A DNA stretch of 64,000 bases from Plantago ovata (taxonomy: Eukaryota; Streptophyta; Magnoliopsida; Lamiales; Plantaginaceae): assembly GCA_028274465.1 (NCBI GenBank), contig CM051456.1, forward strand, positions 67,628,753-67,692,752, written 5' to 3'. Position numbers and translations under genes: made by a program. The notes under the pieces are model-generated. The model saw only the letters and a list, made by a program, of their open reading frames with translations. It made no database searches and was not told the origin of the DNA. This document shows positions 48,168-60,823 of the stretch, one piece after another (positions within the stretch are counted from its first letter, which is position 1; each line of letters opens with the position of its first letter).

Positions 48168-50261
48168 TGATAGTGTATATGTCCTAGAGACAGTCCTTAT
48201 TAAGGGCATGAAGCCCTTATAGAGGGCATATATATACTATTACATAGGTCAACGTAATATGATATATGTTTGTCATTTTACTATTGAGTATCGCTTTCAT
48301 ATTTATATTACACCAGGCATGCAGCATGTCATATCTCTATTTCTGTCTGTATTGATATTAAACATGTCCCCTCGGATAGATGACCGACCACACAGATAGT
48401 GGGAGCTATGTGAGTTATCATCTATCCCAAACTCTCCGTAGTCGAGGTTCATCTCGGATGTAGGGGTCTGAATGAACCAGATGAGACTAGTATGCGTGGA
48501 GGTTATACTTGTTGGAGCAAGTGTGAGCCGATCACACGGCCACGGAACGGATTGTTGGACAATCGAGAAACGTTCCCATAACTGCGCATAGTTGTTCGAA
48601 GAAGGATTATCGAACAATGGAAGTACCCACCGGACACTCCCATCGATCTATACTCTACACCAAAGTGTATATGGGAACCGGTAAGTTGTCGAACTGATGC
48701 CAGTCGTCCTTTGGACTTACAGGACTTTATCATCACATTTGTTGTCCCATATCCTTGGTGGACCCGTCGATGTCAGCTCTGAATAAGCAGTTGACCTAAG
48801 ACACGATCCAGGATTATGGCTACATACAAATGGGGATGATAATTGATTCTGTGAAGGATTCATCTCTCACGTGTAGCACAGGAGAGCACTGCTCATAGTC
48901 GTTCATAGTTGTGATTGGTAAAGCCACTGGCCAGTGTATCAATATTATTATGATGGTCATAATAGATATTGGATTCACCATGCAACTCACTGAAGATGCC
49001 CGTGGATGTATTATTGGGATAGATGCTTCATCGATCCTAGATACATTCGAGCAAGTCAGATGAAGGGACATTACCATCGCAGCGTTGAGCGCAATAGGCT
49101 TCGCAACGAAAGGGTTTGCTTTGAAAAACCTCTCAAACGTCTTTATGTATTAATATTGCAAATGGAACCGTCTAGGAATTCCATTTTGCCTAGTCTAGGA
49201 CTTGCTTAATACAATGAGGCCCTATGGGTCACACTATGTGGTGATTCAGCTTATCCGAATATCCTTGAAGATGGAATCGCAATTAATTTGGAATTAATTG
49301 TGATTGATGGATTATAATTACTTTGGAATTAATTATAATATATAGTGGCTCAATTAATTATTTGGAATTATTAATTGAATTGGCTAATTAATTGTATTTT
49401 ATGTAAATACAATTAAAGATTATATTTTAGAAATATAATAGAGGTTTGATTTGAAAGGATATGTTAATTTAGAATTAACATATGCACATTGGCAAAATCT
49501 ATTTGGAGTTTGGATTGCCTTAGAACTATAAGTGGGTCCCAAAATCGAGACCCACCTATTACCCCTGGGAGAGCGCGCGCGCGTAGAAGGGATAGGGGAA
49601 GGAGTTCGATTCCTTCCTCTATTAGAAGTCCAAGGGATAAGTTAGATTTTCCTGATTGAGTTTTAATCTGATTGGGAATGAATCTAGACTTGATATTGGT
49701 TTCCTAGTGCGATAAGAATTAGATTCTTATGCCTTTACGAAGTCTAATTTCTTATGCTTTAGGCTTCTATTGACTACTATATATAGTAGACTATTAGAGA
49801 GCTTTTTCATGATTCTGAACAATCAATCCTTAGAGAATTATTCTACCCAGTTTTCTTAGAGAAAATAAAAATCTCTCCCTTCCTCTATAAGCCACACGCG
49901 CGCGCCACACCTACCGGAGGAATCGCCGCCCCATCTTCTTGGCCACACAAAGAATATCCTAGCATTCTTTCTGATAGGCTGTTCATCCGTGGATACCAAG
50001 GTTGAGGTTCTAGGAGCTGGAAACTAACTTTTATTGTCTTGCAGATAATCAAAGTATTGCAGATATCTTCGACTTCGACGAAGGAGAAGATACACCGGAT
50101 TATTACGAAGACTTGGAAGCTGCTTTGGAAGTAAGGTTAGTCTTCTAATTGACGTGTTTATATATATACGGCATATACATAATCAATTAACCTGTATGTT
50201 AAGAAAAATTTTGAAATTCCGCTGCGTACCCTATGGGTAACTCTGACCTTATTTTCTTACA
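48168..50261 (+). repeat. Element G 5' LTR (2094 bp)
   Basis: It has TGATAGTGTATATG...TTTTCTTACA ends. It contains an AT-rich block with small palindromes (about 49280-49430), a CGCGCGCG run near 49570 and a CTTCGACTTCGACGAAG element near 50069-50085. Confidence 0.93.
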
Positions 50262-50262
50262 G

Positions 50263-50280
50263 TGGTATCAGAGCCAGGTT
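50263..50280 (+). other. Element G primer-binding site (initiator Met tRNA)
   Basis: TGGTATCAGAGCC begins one base after the LTR end and complements the 3' end of plant initiator Met tRNA, the usual Copia primer. Confidence 0.92.
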
Positions 50281-51783
50281 AATTGATTACGTATATACGT
50301 ATATATATTGTATGATTTTGTAGATATGTGGATGCAATTGATTCTATGATTAATTCGATTTTTAAAGGTTTTATTTTTATATAAATTTAGAATTTATATT
50401 TTTCAAAAAAAAAATTATATATATATATATTGACCGGGCCGCCTGCGTGACGCAGGCGGCGGGCGCCTGTAGGCGCCGTGCGCCGGCGCCTGCGTGCCGC
50501 AGGCACCCGCGCCTGCGGACGCAGGCACCGGGCGCCCGTGGCCGCAGGCACGATAGGGGACGGGACTAGTCCCGTCCCATATTTTGATATATATATATTT
50601 TTCGGGTTGGACCCAAAATCGAATTTTGAAAGTTTTGAGGATTGAATTTTATATTTGAAATATAAGTATGATGTAATTGTAATTTTTTTAACTAGAGGGG
50701 TTAAATTTAACTAGTATAAAGTTAAAGGGCTTATTTGTAATTTATCAAATTATTGTTTATTGCAAATTAGTCCTTCTACTTTTGAATTTTAGATTTAACA
50801 CCTCCAAGGTTTTGAAAATTACAATTAAGTCCTACGGGTTTTCGAAAATTTCTACTTGGTCAATAGAATTTTTGATTTTTCAATCTAGTCTAAATTTTCA
50901 ATTATTTCATAGAGATTATAACTATGGGATTATAATTTTCATAATGAAATTATGAAGTCATTTGTCATCCACATAGGCTACTACTTGTTTCATATGCTCG
51001 ATATGCTATTGTTTGACAATGCATGTTTAAATACCAAGTATTTTACTTTCCGTTCGACCGCTATGCATGCGAGGGTAGGCGGCGCCCTCTTATATGTCGG
51101 ACCGCATATTTTATGTATGGGTAGGCGGCACCCATTATGTGCTTGACCGCGTTTAGAACTATAATGGATAGGCGGCATCCATTACGTGTAGACCGCTCAT
51201 GCATGATGGGTAGGCGGCGCCCTTATTTGTTTGTAGATGACTGATAACAACCCTCAAGCGACAAGCCCCAACCAATATAAGTACAAAAATATATATATGT
51301 ATGTATTTCTGAGATGCTTTCCATAGGGTGCTTTAATTCTGAACTTTCATTGCGTTTTCTTGTATTGGCGACCTCGTCTTACAGACTCGCAGTGATCGTC
51401 AGATTAGAGTAAGCCTATGGTTATGACTTACTGCATATTGTATCTAGCGACCTCGATACGTACAATATGTAGGGCATTGGGTTAAATTAGATTTAACAAC
51501 CAAGAGTTGCGTGACGCAATTGGATAGTCCTACCGGTCATATTATGGTGTGCGACCAGCCCCCGTTGGAGTATAGCGTAGTATGGATTTGGATCTTGGCC
51601 ACTACGGTAACTTGTTGGACATTACCCGTATGTTTGTTTTGGGGGCAAGCATATGTGAAAATAGTGGGAGCTAAACAGCTAAAGGACCTTGTTGTTTAGT
51701 TATGTTGACTGTGTGTTTAGAAATAATATTTCAATAGTTGATTTATTATTTTCGTTCTATATTATTTCTCCTAGAAAACCGAA
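50281..51783 (+). other. Element G leader: GC-rich palindrome island and four ~45-bp repeats
   Basis: An otherwise AT-rich leader. At 50438-50578 lies a GC island of perfect palindromes: a 10-bp stem at 50438-50460 (centre GCGTGACGC), GGCGCC/GGCGCC, GCCTGCG/CGCAGGC, and a 22-bp palindrome at 50557-50578 centred on ACTAGT. At 51056-51234 four tandem units start at 51056, 51100, 51145 and 51191, each beginning GACCGC and containing GGCGGC. Gag follows at 51784. No coding sequence is seen. Confidence 0.8.
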
Positions 51784-53060
51784 ATGGCGAGTATCTCGCT
51801 CCGTGCTGTCTTAGAGAAACAAATTTTGACTGGACCAAACTTCCTAGATTGGATCAGGAATATATGTTTGGTGCTGAGGTAAGAAAGGATTGAGTACGTC
51901 TTGGACGAGGCTAATCCCGTGTGTCCCGAGAATCAGACTGCCGATCAAGTTGCTGATTTGGAATCAAGCCAACAAGGCAAGGGCTGATAAGCATCATGAG
52001 GATGCTAGATCCGCGCAGTGTATTATGCTGGCGACAATGAGCAATGAGCTGCAGAGACAACATGATAGCATGTTGGCGTATGAGATGCTAAAGCATCTTG
52101 AGTCGCTCTTTGAGACGACAGCTAGAAGTGTTGAATTTGATTTGATCAAAGAGATACACAGACGCAAGCTCAATGAAGGAGGGAACATGTCTGAACATGT
52201 TCTCAAGATGAGAATAAGATCATGGTGATCTTTGTCCTTCAATCATTGCCGAGTTCGTATTCGCAGTTCATCGTTAACCACCATGAATGCGAAGGACGTA
52301 ACATTGCCCGAACTCCATAATCTGCTGAAGACATATGATCAAACTCTTCCTAAGAAGGAAAAGTCGATCATGTATGTTGGGCAACCGTCTAACCCAAACC
52401 TTAGAAACAAAGGTGCTAAGGGTAAGGGAAAGTCGGGAGCCAAGGCTAACATTTCGAGAGATAGGCCTAAGCGTCTGAACCAGAAAAGGAAGTTCAAGAG
52501 AAGTGGAATGGTACGCACAGATGAATGTCATTTCTGTAAGCAGAAAGGACATTGGAAGAAAGATTGCCCTAAGCTGAGGGCAGATCAAGCTAAGAAGCCA
52601 CCGGCTTCTAGCTCAGGTATGTTTGTTATTGAAATGAACATGACTACTTTTGACTCCAATGGTTGGGTATTATATACAGCCTGTGGCTCGCACATTTATA
52701 ATAATGTGCAAGGGGCCATTGAACACATGCTAGTCAAGCAAGGTGAAATCGACTTGCATGTTGGGAACGGCAATCCAGCTGAAGCCAAACGCGTTGGACG
52801 CTGCAAGATAGATTTACCATCAGGACAATGTTTAGAACTTGATAACGTTTATTTTGTTCCATCCATTGTCAGAAATATTATTTCCATTCCATTATTGGAC
52901 AATTTGGGTTTTCCTAATAACACTTGTTATTTTTCATTAAATGACCAGTATTATGGAAAAGGTCGCTTAGTGAATGGTTTGTATATTTTGCAAAGTAGTC
53001 TACCTTTATTTCATATACATAACAAACAATCGTCTTCAAGTAGGAAGAGTAATCCATCTT
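51784..53060 (+). pseudogene. gag: Element G gag and protease regions, broken
   Basis: It starts MASISLRA at 51784, as in E. A zinc knuckle (CHFCKQKGHWKKDC) is coded near 52525-52570, followed by the protease-like segment WVLYTACGSHI near 52665. The region is homologous to E throughout. Confidence 0.82.
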
Positions 53061-53990
53061 ATCTATGGCATTGTTGGCTAGGCCATATCAATGAATCACG
53101 GATTCAAAGACTAAGGAAGTTGGACTACTTAGAACCATTTGATTTTGAATCATATGGTACATGCGAATCATGTGTTATGGGTAAGATGACGAACAAACCT
53201 TTTGTTGGACAAGGTGTTCGTGCCACTCGCTGCTTAGAGCTCATACATACCGATGTATGTGGACCTTTTAAAGTCCATGCGCGTGGGGGGTTATCCTTAC
53301 TTCGTTACCTTTACTGACGATTTCTCAAGGTATGGATATATTTATCTTATGAAGAATAAATCCGAGACCTTTGGAAAATTCAAGGAGTTTAGGAATGAGG
53401 TCGAGAATGAATTGAACCTAAGGATAGTCACTCTTCGATCAGATCGAGGAGGTGAATATCTTAGTGGAGAATTTATCGACTACTTGAAGGAAAATGGAAT
53501 TCAATCGCAATGGACTCCTCCTGGAACACCACAGTTAAATGGTGTGTCTGAGAGAAGGAATCGAACCCTGTTAGACATGGTGAGATCAATGATTGGATTC
53601 TCGACTCTTCCAAAACATCTATGGGGATATGCACTACAAACTGCAATCTACATTCTAAACCGTGTACCATCTAAATCAGTGGAGAAAACTCCTTATGAGT
53701 TATGGAAGGGAAAGAAGCCCTCACTGGGCTATGTTAGACCTTGGGGATGTCCTGCGATAGTCAAACTGATGCTCACTGATAAGTTAGATGCCAAGGGTGT
53801 CAAAGTATATTTCATAGGCTATCCTCGTTAGACGAGAGGCTATGAATTCTATCATGCTGAAGATCACAAGGTGATAGTATCTAGAAACATCAAGTTTTTA
53901 GAAGCAGAATACCTCGAAGAAGAGAGGTTAGATGACATGATAGAACTTGAAGAAATTGAAGACTTTGACACGCGCGAACAGTAGTTCTCT
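53061..53990 (+). pseudogene. Element G pre-integrase and integrase regions, broken
   Basis: The order is LWHCWLGHINESRIQRLRKL (pre-integrase), [25 protein letters not shown] and [18 protein letters not shown], then [21 protein letters not shown]. Around 53330-53390 it shows the uninterrupted version of the site that holds the RPL23A retrocopy in E. Confidence 0.82.
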
Positions 53991-55918
53991 AAATCTTCTG
54001 ATTTGGACTCAAGTTCAGTGGGAGCTTTGGAAGCAGACAAGGGTAATGATATGACACTTGCTAGGCATTTCATAGTCAGTGGGAGTCCTGTGATTAGATC
54101 AACAGTTGAAACCACACCAATAGAACCCGTTGTCAATCAAACTGTGCAACAAGTTGCACAAGAGCAGCCTCCCGCTAGGGAACAGGGTCGCGAGGCGCGA
54201 CCGGTTGCATCAGTGCCCACTGATAATGTTCGTGTTACACGAAGCCAGAAAAGAAAAGCACCAGAACCAGTCGAGCTCTGTAGGTCGAAGAGGATCCTAA
54301 AAGGACCTCAGAAGGAAAGCCTTATGATAGAAGAAATCAGAGAACTTGATGTCGGCTTATCAGATCGGGAAGATCCCGAGACCTACAAAGAGGCAATATT
54401 TGATATTGACTCAGACAAATGGCAAGAGGCCATGGAATCGGAAATGGACTCCATGTACCTGAACCAAGTTTGGAACTTGGTAGACTTGCCCCAAGGGGTT
54501 AGACCTATTGGGTGCAAATGGGTCTTTAAACGAAAGACAGATGCCGATGGCAAGGTATGAACGCACAAGGCTAGACTTGTGGCGAAAGGCTACACGCAAA
54601 GGTATGGCATCGATTACGATGAAACCTTTTCACCGGTAGCAAAATTGACGTACATTCGAATTCTACATGCGATAGCTGCCTACTATGATTATGAGATCGG
54701 GCAAATGGATGTAAAGACTGCCTTCCTCAATGGCAACCATGAGGAAGAGGTCTATATGGTACAGCCGGAAGGTTTTATTAGTAAAACCAGGCCAACTCAT
54801 GTATGCAAATTACAGAGATCCATCTATTGGCTAAAGCAAGCGTCTAGGAGCTGGAATATCTGCTTTGATGAAGCTGTCAAATGGTTTGACTTCATCAGAA
54901 GCAAGGAAGATCCCTGTGTCTACACTAGGCACAGCGACAAGGGAGTCGTTTTCATGATCATCTATATTGATGACATTTTGATCATGGGAAACAATGTCTC
55001 TATGCTAGAAGAGACTAAAGTTTGGTTATCAAGTACCTTCTCAATGAAGGACTTGGGTGAAGCGAACTACATCCTAGGGATCAAGATCTATAGAGATAGA
55101 TCCAAGAGGATGTTAGGATTGACACAGTCCACCTACATAGACAAAATACTGAAGCGTTATAAGATGGACGACTCAAAGAGAGGCTTTCTCCCAGCTAGGC
55201 ATGGGATTGTCTTATCAGTTAAGGATAGTCCTAAAACTGATGAAGAAAGAAATGCAATGAGTCGTGTGCCCTATGCTTCGGCAGTAGGGTCTATAATGTA
55301 TGCAATGAATTGCACAAGGCCCAATGTGGCATATGCGCTTAGTGTCACTTGTCGACACCAACAGAATCCAGGAGTACCTCACTGGACTGCTGTAAAGAAC
55401 ATTCTTAAGTACCTTCGACGGACTAAGGAAATGTTCTTGGTGTTTGGTGGAGAACCAGAATTAAAGATGTCTGGTTATGTCGACGCTGGATTTGAATCAG
55501 ATCCTGATGACTTTGAGTCACAGACAGGATACGTATTCAAATTGAACGGAGGGGCTATCTGTTGGAAGAGTTCTAAGCAAGCCACGATTGCTGACTCATC
55601 CACAGAAGCCGAGTACATTGCTAGATCAGAAGCTTCGAAAGAAGCTGTCTGGATTTCAGAGTTCTTGAAGGAATTGAGGGTTGTTCCTGCTCCTAGTCCA
55701 ATAACGATTTATTGGGACAAACAAGAACGAACATGTACTTAGAAAGTATCACGTTATACGTGAGATTATTGATAGAGGAGAAGTTAGTATAGAACGTGTC
55801 TCTACCACGGACAACGTGGCAGATCCTTTCACCAAGGTCTTATCAGTGGAAGTCCACTTAAGACATTATGCTAATCTGGGTATTAGGCATAAAGGTGACT
55901 GACTCTCGTCCAAGTGGG
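53991..55918 (+). pseudogene. pol: Element G reverse transcriptase and RNase H, broken
   Basis: After an acidic/Pro-Gln linker (53991-54400), RT contains KWVFKRK, GIDYDETFSPVAKL, QMDVKTAFLNG and the active site YIDDILIMG (about 54963). RNase H (about 55480-55900) has GYVDAGFESDPDD, CWKSSKQATIADSSTEAEYIA and ADPFTKVL. The purine tract AAGTGGGAGATT adjoins the 3' LTR. Confidence 0.85.
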
Positions 55919-55922
55919 AGAT

Positions 55923-58017
55923 TGATAGTGTATATGTCCTAGAGACAGTCCTTATTAAAGGCACAGAGCCCTTATAGAGGGCATATATGTACTATTACAC
56001 AGGTCAACGTAATATGATATATGTTTGTCGTTTTACTATTGAGTATCGCTTTCATATTTATATTACACCAGGCATGCAGCATGTCATATCTCTATTTCTG
56101 TCTGTATTGATATTAAACATGTCCCCTCGGATAGATGACCGATCACACAGATAGTGGGAGCTATGTGAGTTATCATCTATCCCAAACTCTCCCTAGTCGA
56201 GGTTCATCTCGGATGTAGGGGTCTGAATGAACCAGATGTGACTAGTATGCGTGGAGGTTATACTTGTTGGAGCAAGTGTGAGCTGATCCCACGGTCACGG
56301 AACGGATTGTTGGACAATCAAGAAACGTTCCCATAACTGCGCATAGTTGTTCGAAGAAGGATTATCGAATAATGGAAGTACCCACCCGACACTCCCATCG
56401 ATGTATACTCTACACCGAAGTGTCTATGGGAACCGATAAGTTGTCGAAGTGATGCCAATTGTCCTTTGGACTTACAGGACTTTATCATCACATTTGTTGC
56501 CCCATATCCTTGGTGGACCCGTCGATGTCAGCTCTGAATAAGCAGTTGACCTAAGACACGATCTAGGATTACAGCTACATACAAATGGGGATGATAAGTG
56601 ATTTTGTGAAGGATTCATCTCTCACGTGTAGCACAGGAGAGCACTGCTCATAGTCGTTCATAGTTGTGATTGGTAAAACCGCTGGCCAGCGTATCAATAT
56701 TATTATGATGGTCATAATAGATATTGGATTCACCATGCAACTCACTGAAGACGCCCGTGGATGTATTATTGGGATAGACACTTCATCGATCCTAGATACA
56801 TTAGAGCAAGTCAGATGAAGGGACGTTACCATCGCCGCGTTGAGCGCAACAGGCTTCGCAACGAAAGTGTTTGCTTTGGGAAACCTCTCAAACGTCCTCA
56901 TGTATTAATATTGTAAATGGAACCGTCTAGGAATTCCATTTTGCCTAGTCTAGGACTTGTTTAATACAATGAGGCTCTATGGGACACACTATGTGGTGAT
57001 TCAGCTTATCCGAATATCCTTGAAGATGGAATCGCAATTAATTTGGAATTAATTGTGATTGATGGATTATAATTAATTTGGAATTAATTATAATATATAG
57101 TGGCTCAATTAATGATTTGGAATTATTAATTGAATTGGCTAATTAATTGTATTTTATGTAAATACAATTAAAGATTATATTTTGGAAATATAATAGAGGT
57201 TTGGTTTGAAAGGATATGTTAATTTAGAATTAACATATGCACATTGGCAAAATCTACTTGGAGTTTGAATTGCCTTAGAACTATAAGTGGGTCCCAAAAT
57301 CGAGACCCACCTATAACCCCTGGCAGAGCGCGCGCGCGCGTAGAAGTTATAGGGGAAGGAGTTCGACTCCTTCCTCTATTAGAAGTGCAAGGGATAAGTT
57401 AGATTTTCCTGATTGAGTTTGAATTTGATTGGGAATGAATCTAGACTTGATATTGGTTTCCTAGTGCGATAAGAATTAGATTCTTATTCCTTTACGAAGT
57501 CTAATTGCTTATGCTTTAGGCTTCTATTGACTACTATATATAGTAGACTATTAGAGAGCTTTTTCATGATTCTGAACAATCAATTCTTAGAGAATTATTC
57601 TACCCAGTTTTCTTAGAGAAAATAAAAAGGTCTCACCTCCTCTATAAGCCACACGCGCGCGCCACACCTACCGGAGGAATTGCCACCCCATCTTCTTGGC
57701 CACACAAAGAATATCCTAGCATTCATTCTGATAGGCTGTTCATCCGTGGATACCAAGGTTGAGGTTCTAGGAGCTGGAAACTAACTTTTATTGTCTTGCA
57801 GATAATCAAAGTATTGCAGATATCTTCGACTTCGACGAAGGAGAAGATACACCGGATTATTACGAAGACTTGGAAGCTGCTTTGGAAGTAAGGTTAGTCT
57901 TCTAATTGACGTGTTTATATATATAGGGCATATACATAATCAATTAACCTGTATGTTAAGAAATTTTTTGAAATTCCACTGCGTACCCTAGGGTAACTCT
58001 GACCGTATTTTCTTACA
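55923..58017 (+). repeat. Element G 3' LTR (2095 bp)
   Basis: Partner of 48168-50261, with the same ends. AGACT follows at 58018-58022. Confidence 0.93.
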
Positions 58018-59826
58018 AGACTTTGGTGAAAGGATCTGCCACGTTGTCCGTGGTAGAGACACGTTCTATACTAACTTCTCCTCTATCAATAATTTCACGA
58101 ATAACGTGATATTTTCTAAGTACATGTTTGTTCTTGTTTATAGATCTAGGCTCCTTGGCTTGCGCGACAGCGCCCGTATCGTCACAATAAATGGTTATTG
58201 GACTAGGAGCAGGAACAACCCTCAATTCCTTCAAAAACTCTGAAATCCATACAGCTTCTTTCGATGCTTTTGACGAAGCAATGTACTCGGCTTCGGTGGC
58301 TGAGTTAGCAATCGTGGCTTGGTTTGAACTCTTCCAGCAGACAACCCTCCGTTAAGTGTAAATACATATCTTGTTTGTGACTTGAAGTCATCGGGCTTTC
58401 TCTTAAAGACCCATTTGCATCCAATTGGCTTAACGCCTTGGGGCAAATCAACCAAGTTCCAAACTTTATTCTGGTACATGGAGTGTATTTCCAATTCCAT
58501 GGCTTCTTGCCATCTCTCTGAGCTAATGTCATTCATTGCCTCAGCGTAAGTCATAGGGTCTTCCCTTTCTGACAAGCCAACATAAAGTTCACTGATGTCT
58601 TCCATCATAAGGCTTGTCACTGGAGGAAGTTTCAGATTCCTCCTTGACCTACGGTGCTCGACTACAGTCTCAGTTGGGGTCTCTGGTGCTTTTCTTTTCT
58701 GACTTCGTGTAACACGAACATTATCAGTGGGTATAGGCACAGCAGGAGGCGCTCAGCGCCTTTGCTCCCTTGTGGGAGGTTGTGCTTGTGCTTCTTGTTG
58801 CACAGGTTGATCGAGAGTTGGTTCCGTCGGAGTGGTCTGAATTGTGGTTTGGATCACAGAACTCCCACTGGCTACGACATGCCTAACAAGTGTCATTTCA
58901 TTGCCATCATTAGCATCAAAAGCTCCCACTGAACTTGAGTCCATAACAATAGGCTCATGTTCATTAGTGTCATCATCTTGAATTTCTTCAAGTTCTATGA
59001 TGTCATCAAGTCTTTCCTCTTGAATGTATTCTTCTTCTAGAAACTTAACGTTTCTAGATACGATCACTTTATGATCTTCAGTATGATAGAATTCATAACC
59101 TCTCGTCTCACGAGGGTAACCTATGAAATAGACCTTGACACCTTTCTCATCTAACTTACTAGTGAGCATTCATTTGACTATTGCGGGACAACCCCACACA
59201 CGAAGATAGTCCAAATTAGGCTTCCTACCTTTCCATAATTCATATAGAGTTTTCTCAACTGATTTAGATGGTACACGATTCGGAATATGGATTGCAGTTT
59301 GTAGCGCATATCCCCACAGATATTTTGGAAGAATTGAGAATGCAATCATTAATCTAACCATGTCTAACAAGGTTCAATTTCTCCTCTCAGATACGCCATT
59401 CAGCTGGGGCGTTCCCGGAGGAGTCCACTGCGATTGAATTACATCTTCCTTCAAGTAGTCGATGAATTCTTGACTTAAGTATTCGCCTCCTCGATCGGAG
59501 CGAAGTTTTACAATGCTTAACTTTAATTCCTTTTCGATTTCATTCCTAAACTCTTTGAATTTCTCGAAGGTTTCGGATTTATGCTTCATCAAATAAATAT
59601 ATTCGTATCTTGAGAAATCATCTGTAAAGGTGACGGAGTAAGAATAACCGCCACGCGCTTGGATTTCAAAGGGTTCACATACATCGCAATGTATGAGCAC
59701 TAAGCAGCTAGTTGCTCGAACACCTTTTCCTACTAAGGGTTTGTTCGTCATCTTGCCCTTAACACAGCATTCACACGTCCCGTATGATTCAAAATCAAAT
59801 GGTTCCAAGTACTCCAACTTCCTTAG
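58018..59826 (-). pseudogene. pol: Element H integrase, partial RT and RNase H regions, broken
   Basis: From right to left: pre-integrase end (LEYLEPFDFESYGTCECC, about 59770-59817), integrase ([22 protein letters not shown]; about 59374-59640), integrase tail, linker, an RT start (YQNKVWNLVDLPQGVKPIGC, about 58400-58470) and RNase H (ITIYCDDTGAVAQAKEP, ADPFTKVL; 58018-58234). Only part of RT is present. Beyond G the H sequence resumes at 48162, near the end of RNase H. Confidence 0.78.
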
Positions 59827-60823
59827 TTTTGGTCCCTTTAAACAATAAGAAAAGACTACAGGGGGTGAATAGTCTTTTCAAACTTTTCGTCGTTTAAAAC
59901 TTTCTCAGCAAGTGCTTATTACTTTTCAGTAACGAGTTTGCTGGTACTTAACTTTCTCAGCAAGTACTTATTACTTTTCAGTAATGAGTTTGCTGATACT
60001 TAAAAACAGAGTGCGGAAGTCTTTTTACAATAAGTGCTTTTCAGACAGTGCTAGTTTGAGCAAGTAAGAAGAGTGTCAGTATAGAAGAAATGTAGCTTGC
60101 TGAAAACTAAATGCGGTAAAGTAAATCACAAAAACACTTTTATAGTGGTATCTGAGAGTGGCGTAATCTCTCAACTAATCCACTTTGTCCTTTCTAGGAC
60201 TGAATCCACTATGATAAGATGTGAGGTTCCTTACAAATCCTATCACTAATGATTCTTCAGAAACCAAAGCACACTTGCTTCGTTTCCAACCTAACTAGAG
60301 AACTGTAACCTTGTTCTCCACCAAACTTGGGACTTATAATCAGTAACACTATGCTTGATTAATTCCCCTTGAATTTCACGCCTGAAAACGGTGTTTATCA
60401 GTGAGAGAAGTTTGGGATGAAATCGCTTGAGTATAACTTTTTCAGCTATAACAAGTTATCTAAAGAAACGCAACTTGTAATACTTTTCAGTAAGCAAGTT
60501 TAATTGTTTCTGGTGTCAAGACTTGTTCTTGTTCGAAAGAAAGAACACTTAACTAATTTCTTAGTCGTGAATGTTCTACTTCTTCACAAGTAGCTTTCGT
60601 TCAAGCTTAAGTCTTGGAACGGATTAATAGGCAGTAAAGACTATGGAAGGTTTTGAGTGTTTAAAGCACAAGTGATAGTTTGATCACGTTGTTGACACAC
60701 TTCTACTCTTTGCCTGATGACCTCTATTTATAGTGTCTCAAGGGAGCCGTTTGAATTTCAAATTCTAAGGCTTTGCACCTTAAGATGTCACTATCTTGCT
60801 TTTGTACTTTTAGCAGCGTCCTT
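59827..60823 (+). repeat. LTR L: Sirevirus-like LTR, opposite orientation to C
   Basis: It is homologous to the C LTR at 7800-8705: TTGGTCCCTTTAAACAA at the start, two tandem ~52-bp units (59898-59949, 59950-60001) and the GATGACCTCTATTTATAG region where C carries B. No Sirevirus interior adjoins it in this window. Its right end is cut by element M. Whether it is a solo LTR or the end of a larger copy cannot be decided here. Confidence 0.72.

Larger units (their letters stand above)
48168..58017 (+). mobile_element. Element G: full-length Copia element (9.85 kb)
   Basis: LTRs at 48168-50261 and 55923-58017 are flanked by a perfect target duplication AGACT (48163-48167, 58018-58022). The initiator-Met primer site (50263-50280), a GC-rich leader, gag, protease, integrase, RT, RNase H and a purine tract are all present in Copia order. 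The coding part carries several breaks, so it is structurally complete but not expected to encode a whole polyprotein. LTRs differ by about 3-4% over the first 370 bp by eye. Confidence 0.94.
39860..59826 (-). mobile_element. Element H: old Copia element, 3' part, hit by I, S1 and G
   Basis: On the minus strand H shows integrase, part of RT, RNase H, a purine tract (AAGTGGGAGATT, complement near 48079-48091) and a 3' LTR ending at 39860 in K. It belongs to the same family as E and G but is more diverged. Elements I and S1 lie in its LTR and G lies in its RNase H end. The 5' side ends at 59826, where LTR L starts. It is broken in several places. Confidence 0.8.

Noticed and set aside
50438-50578. 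CpG-island promoter of a host gene
   Set aside because: The GC island sits between the primer site and gag of element G, and no host exon follows.
51056-51234. CRISPR-like array
   Set aside because: The units are degenerate, abut without unique spacers, and lie in a eukaryotic retrotransposon leader.
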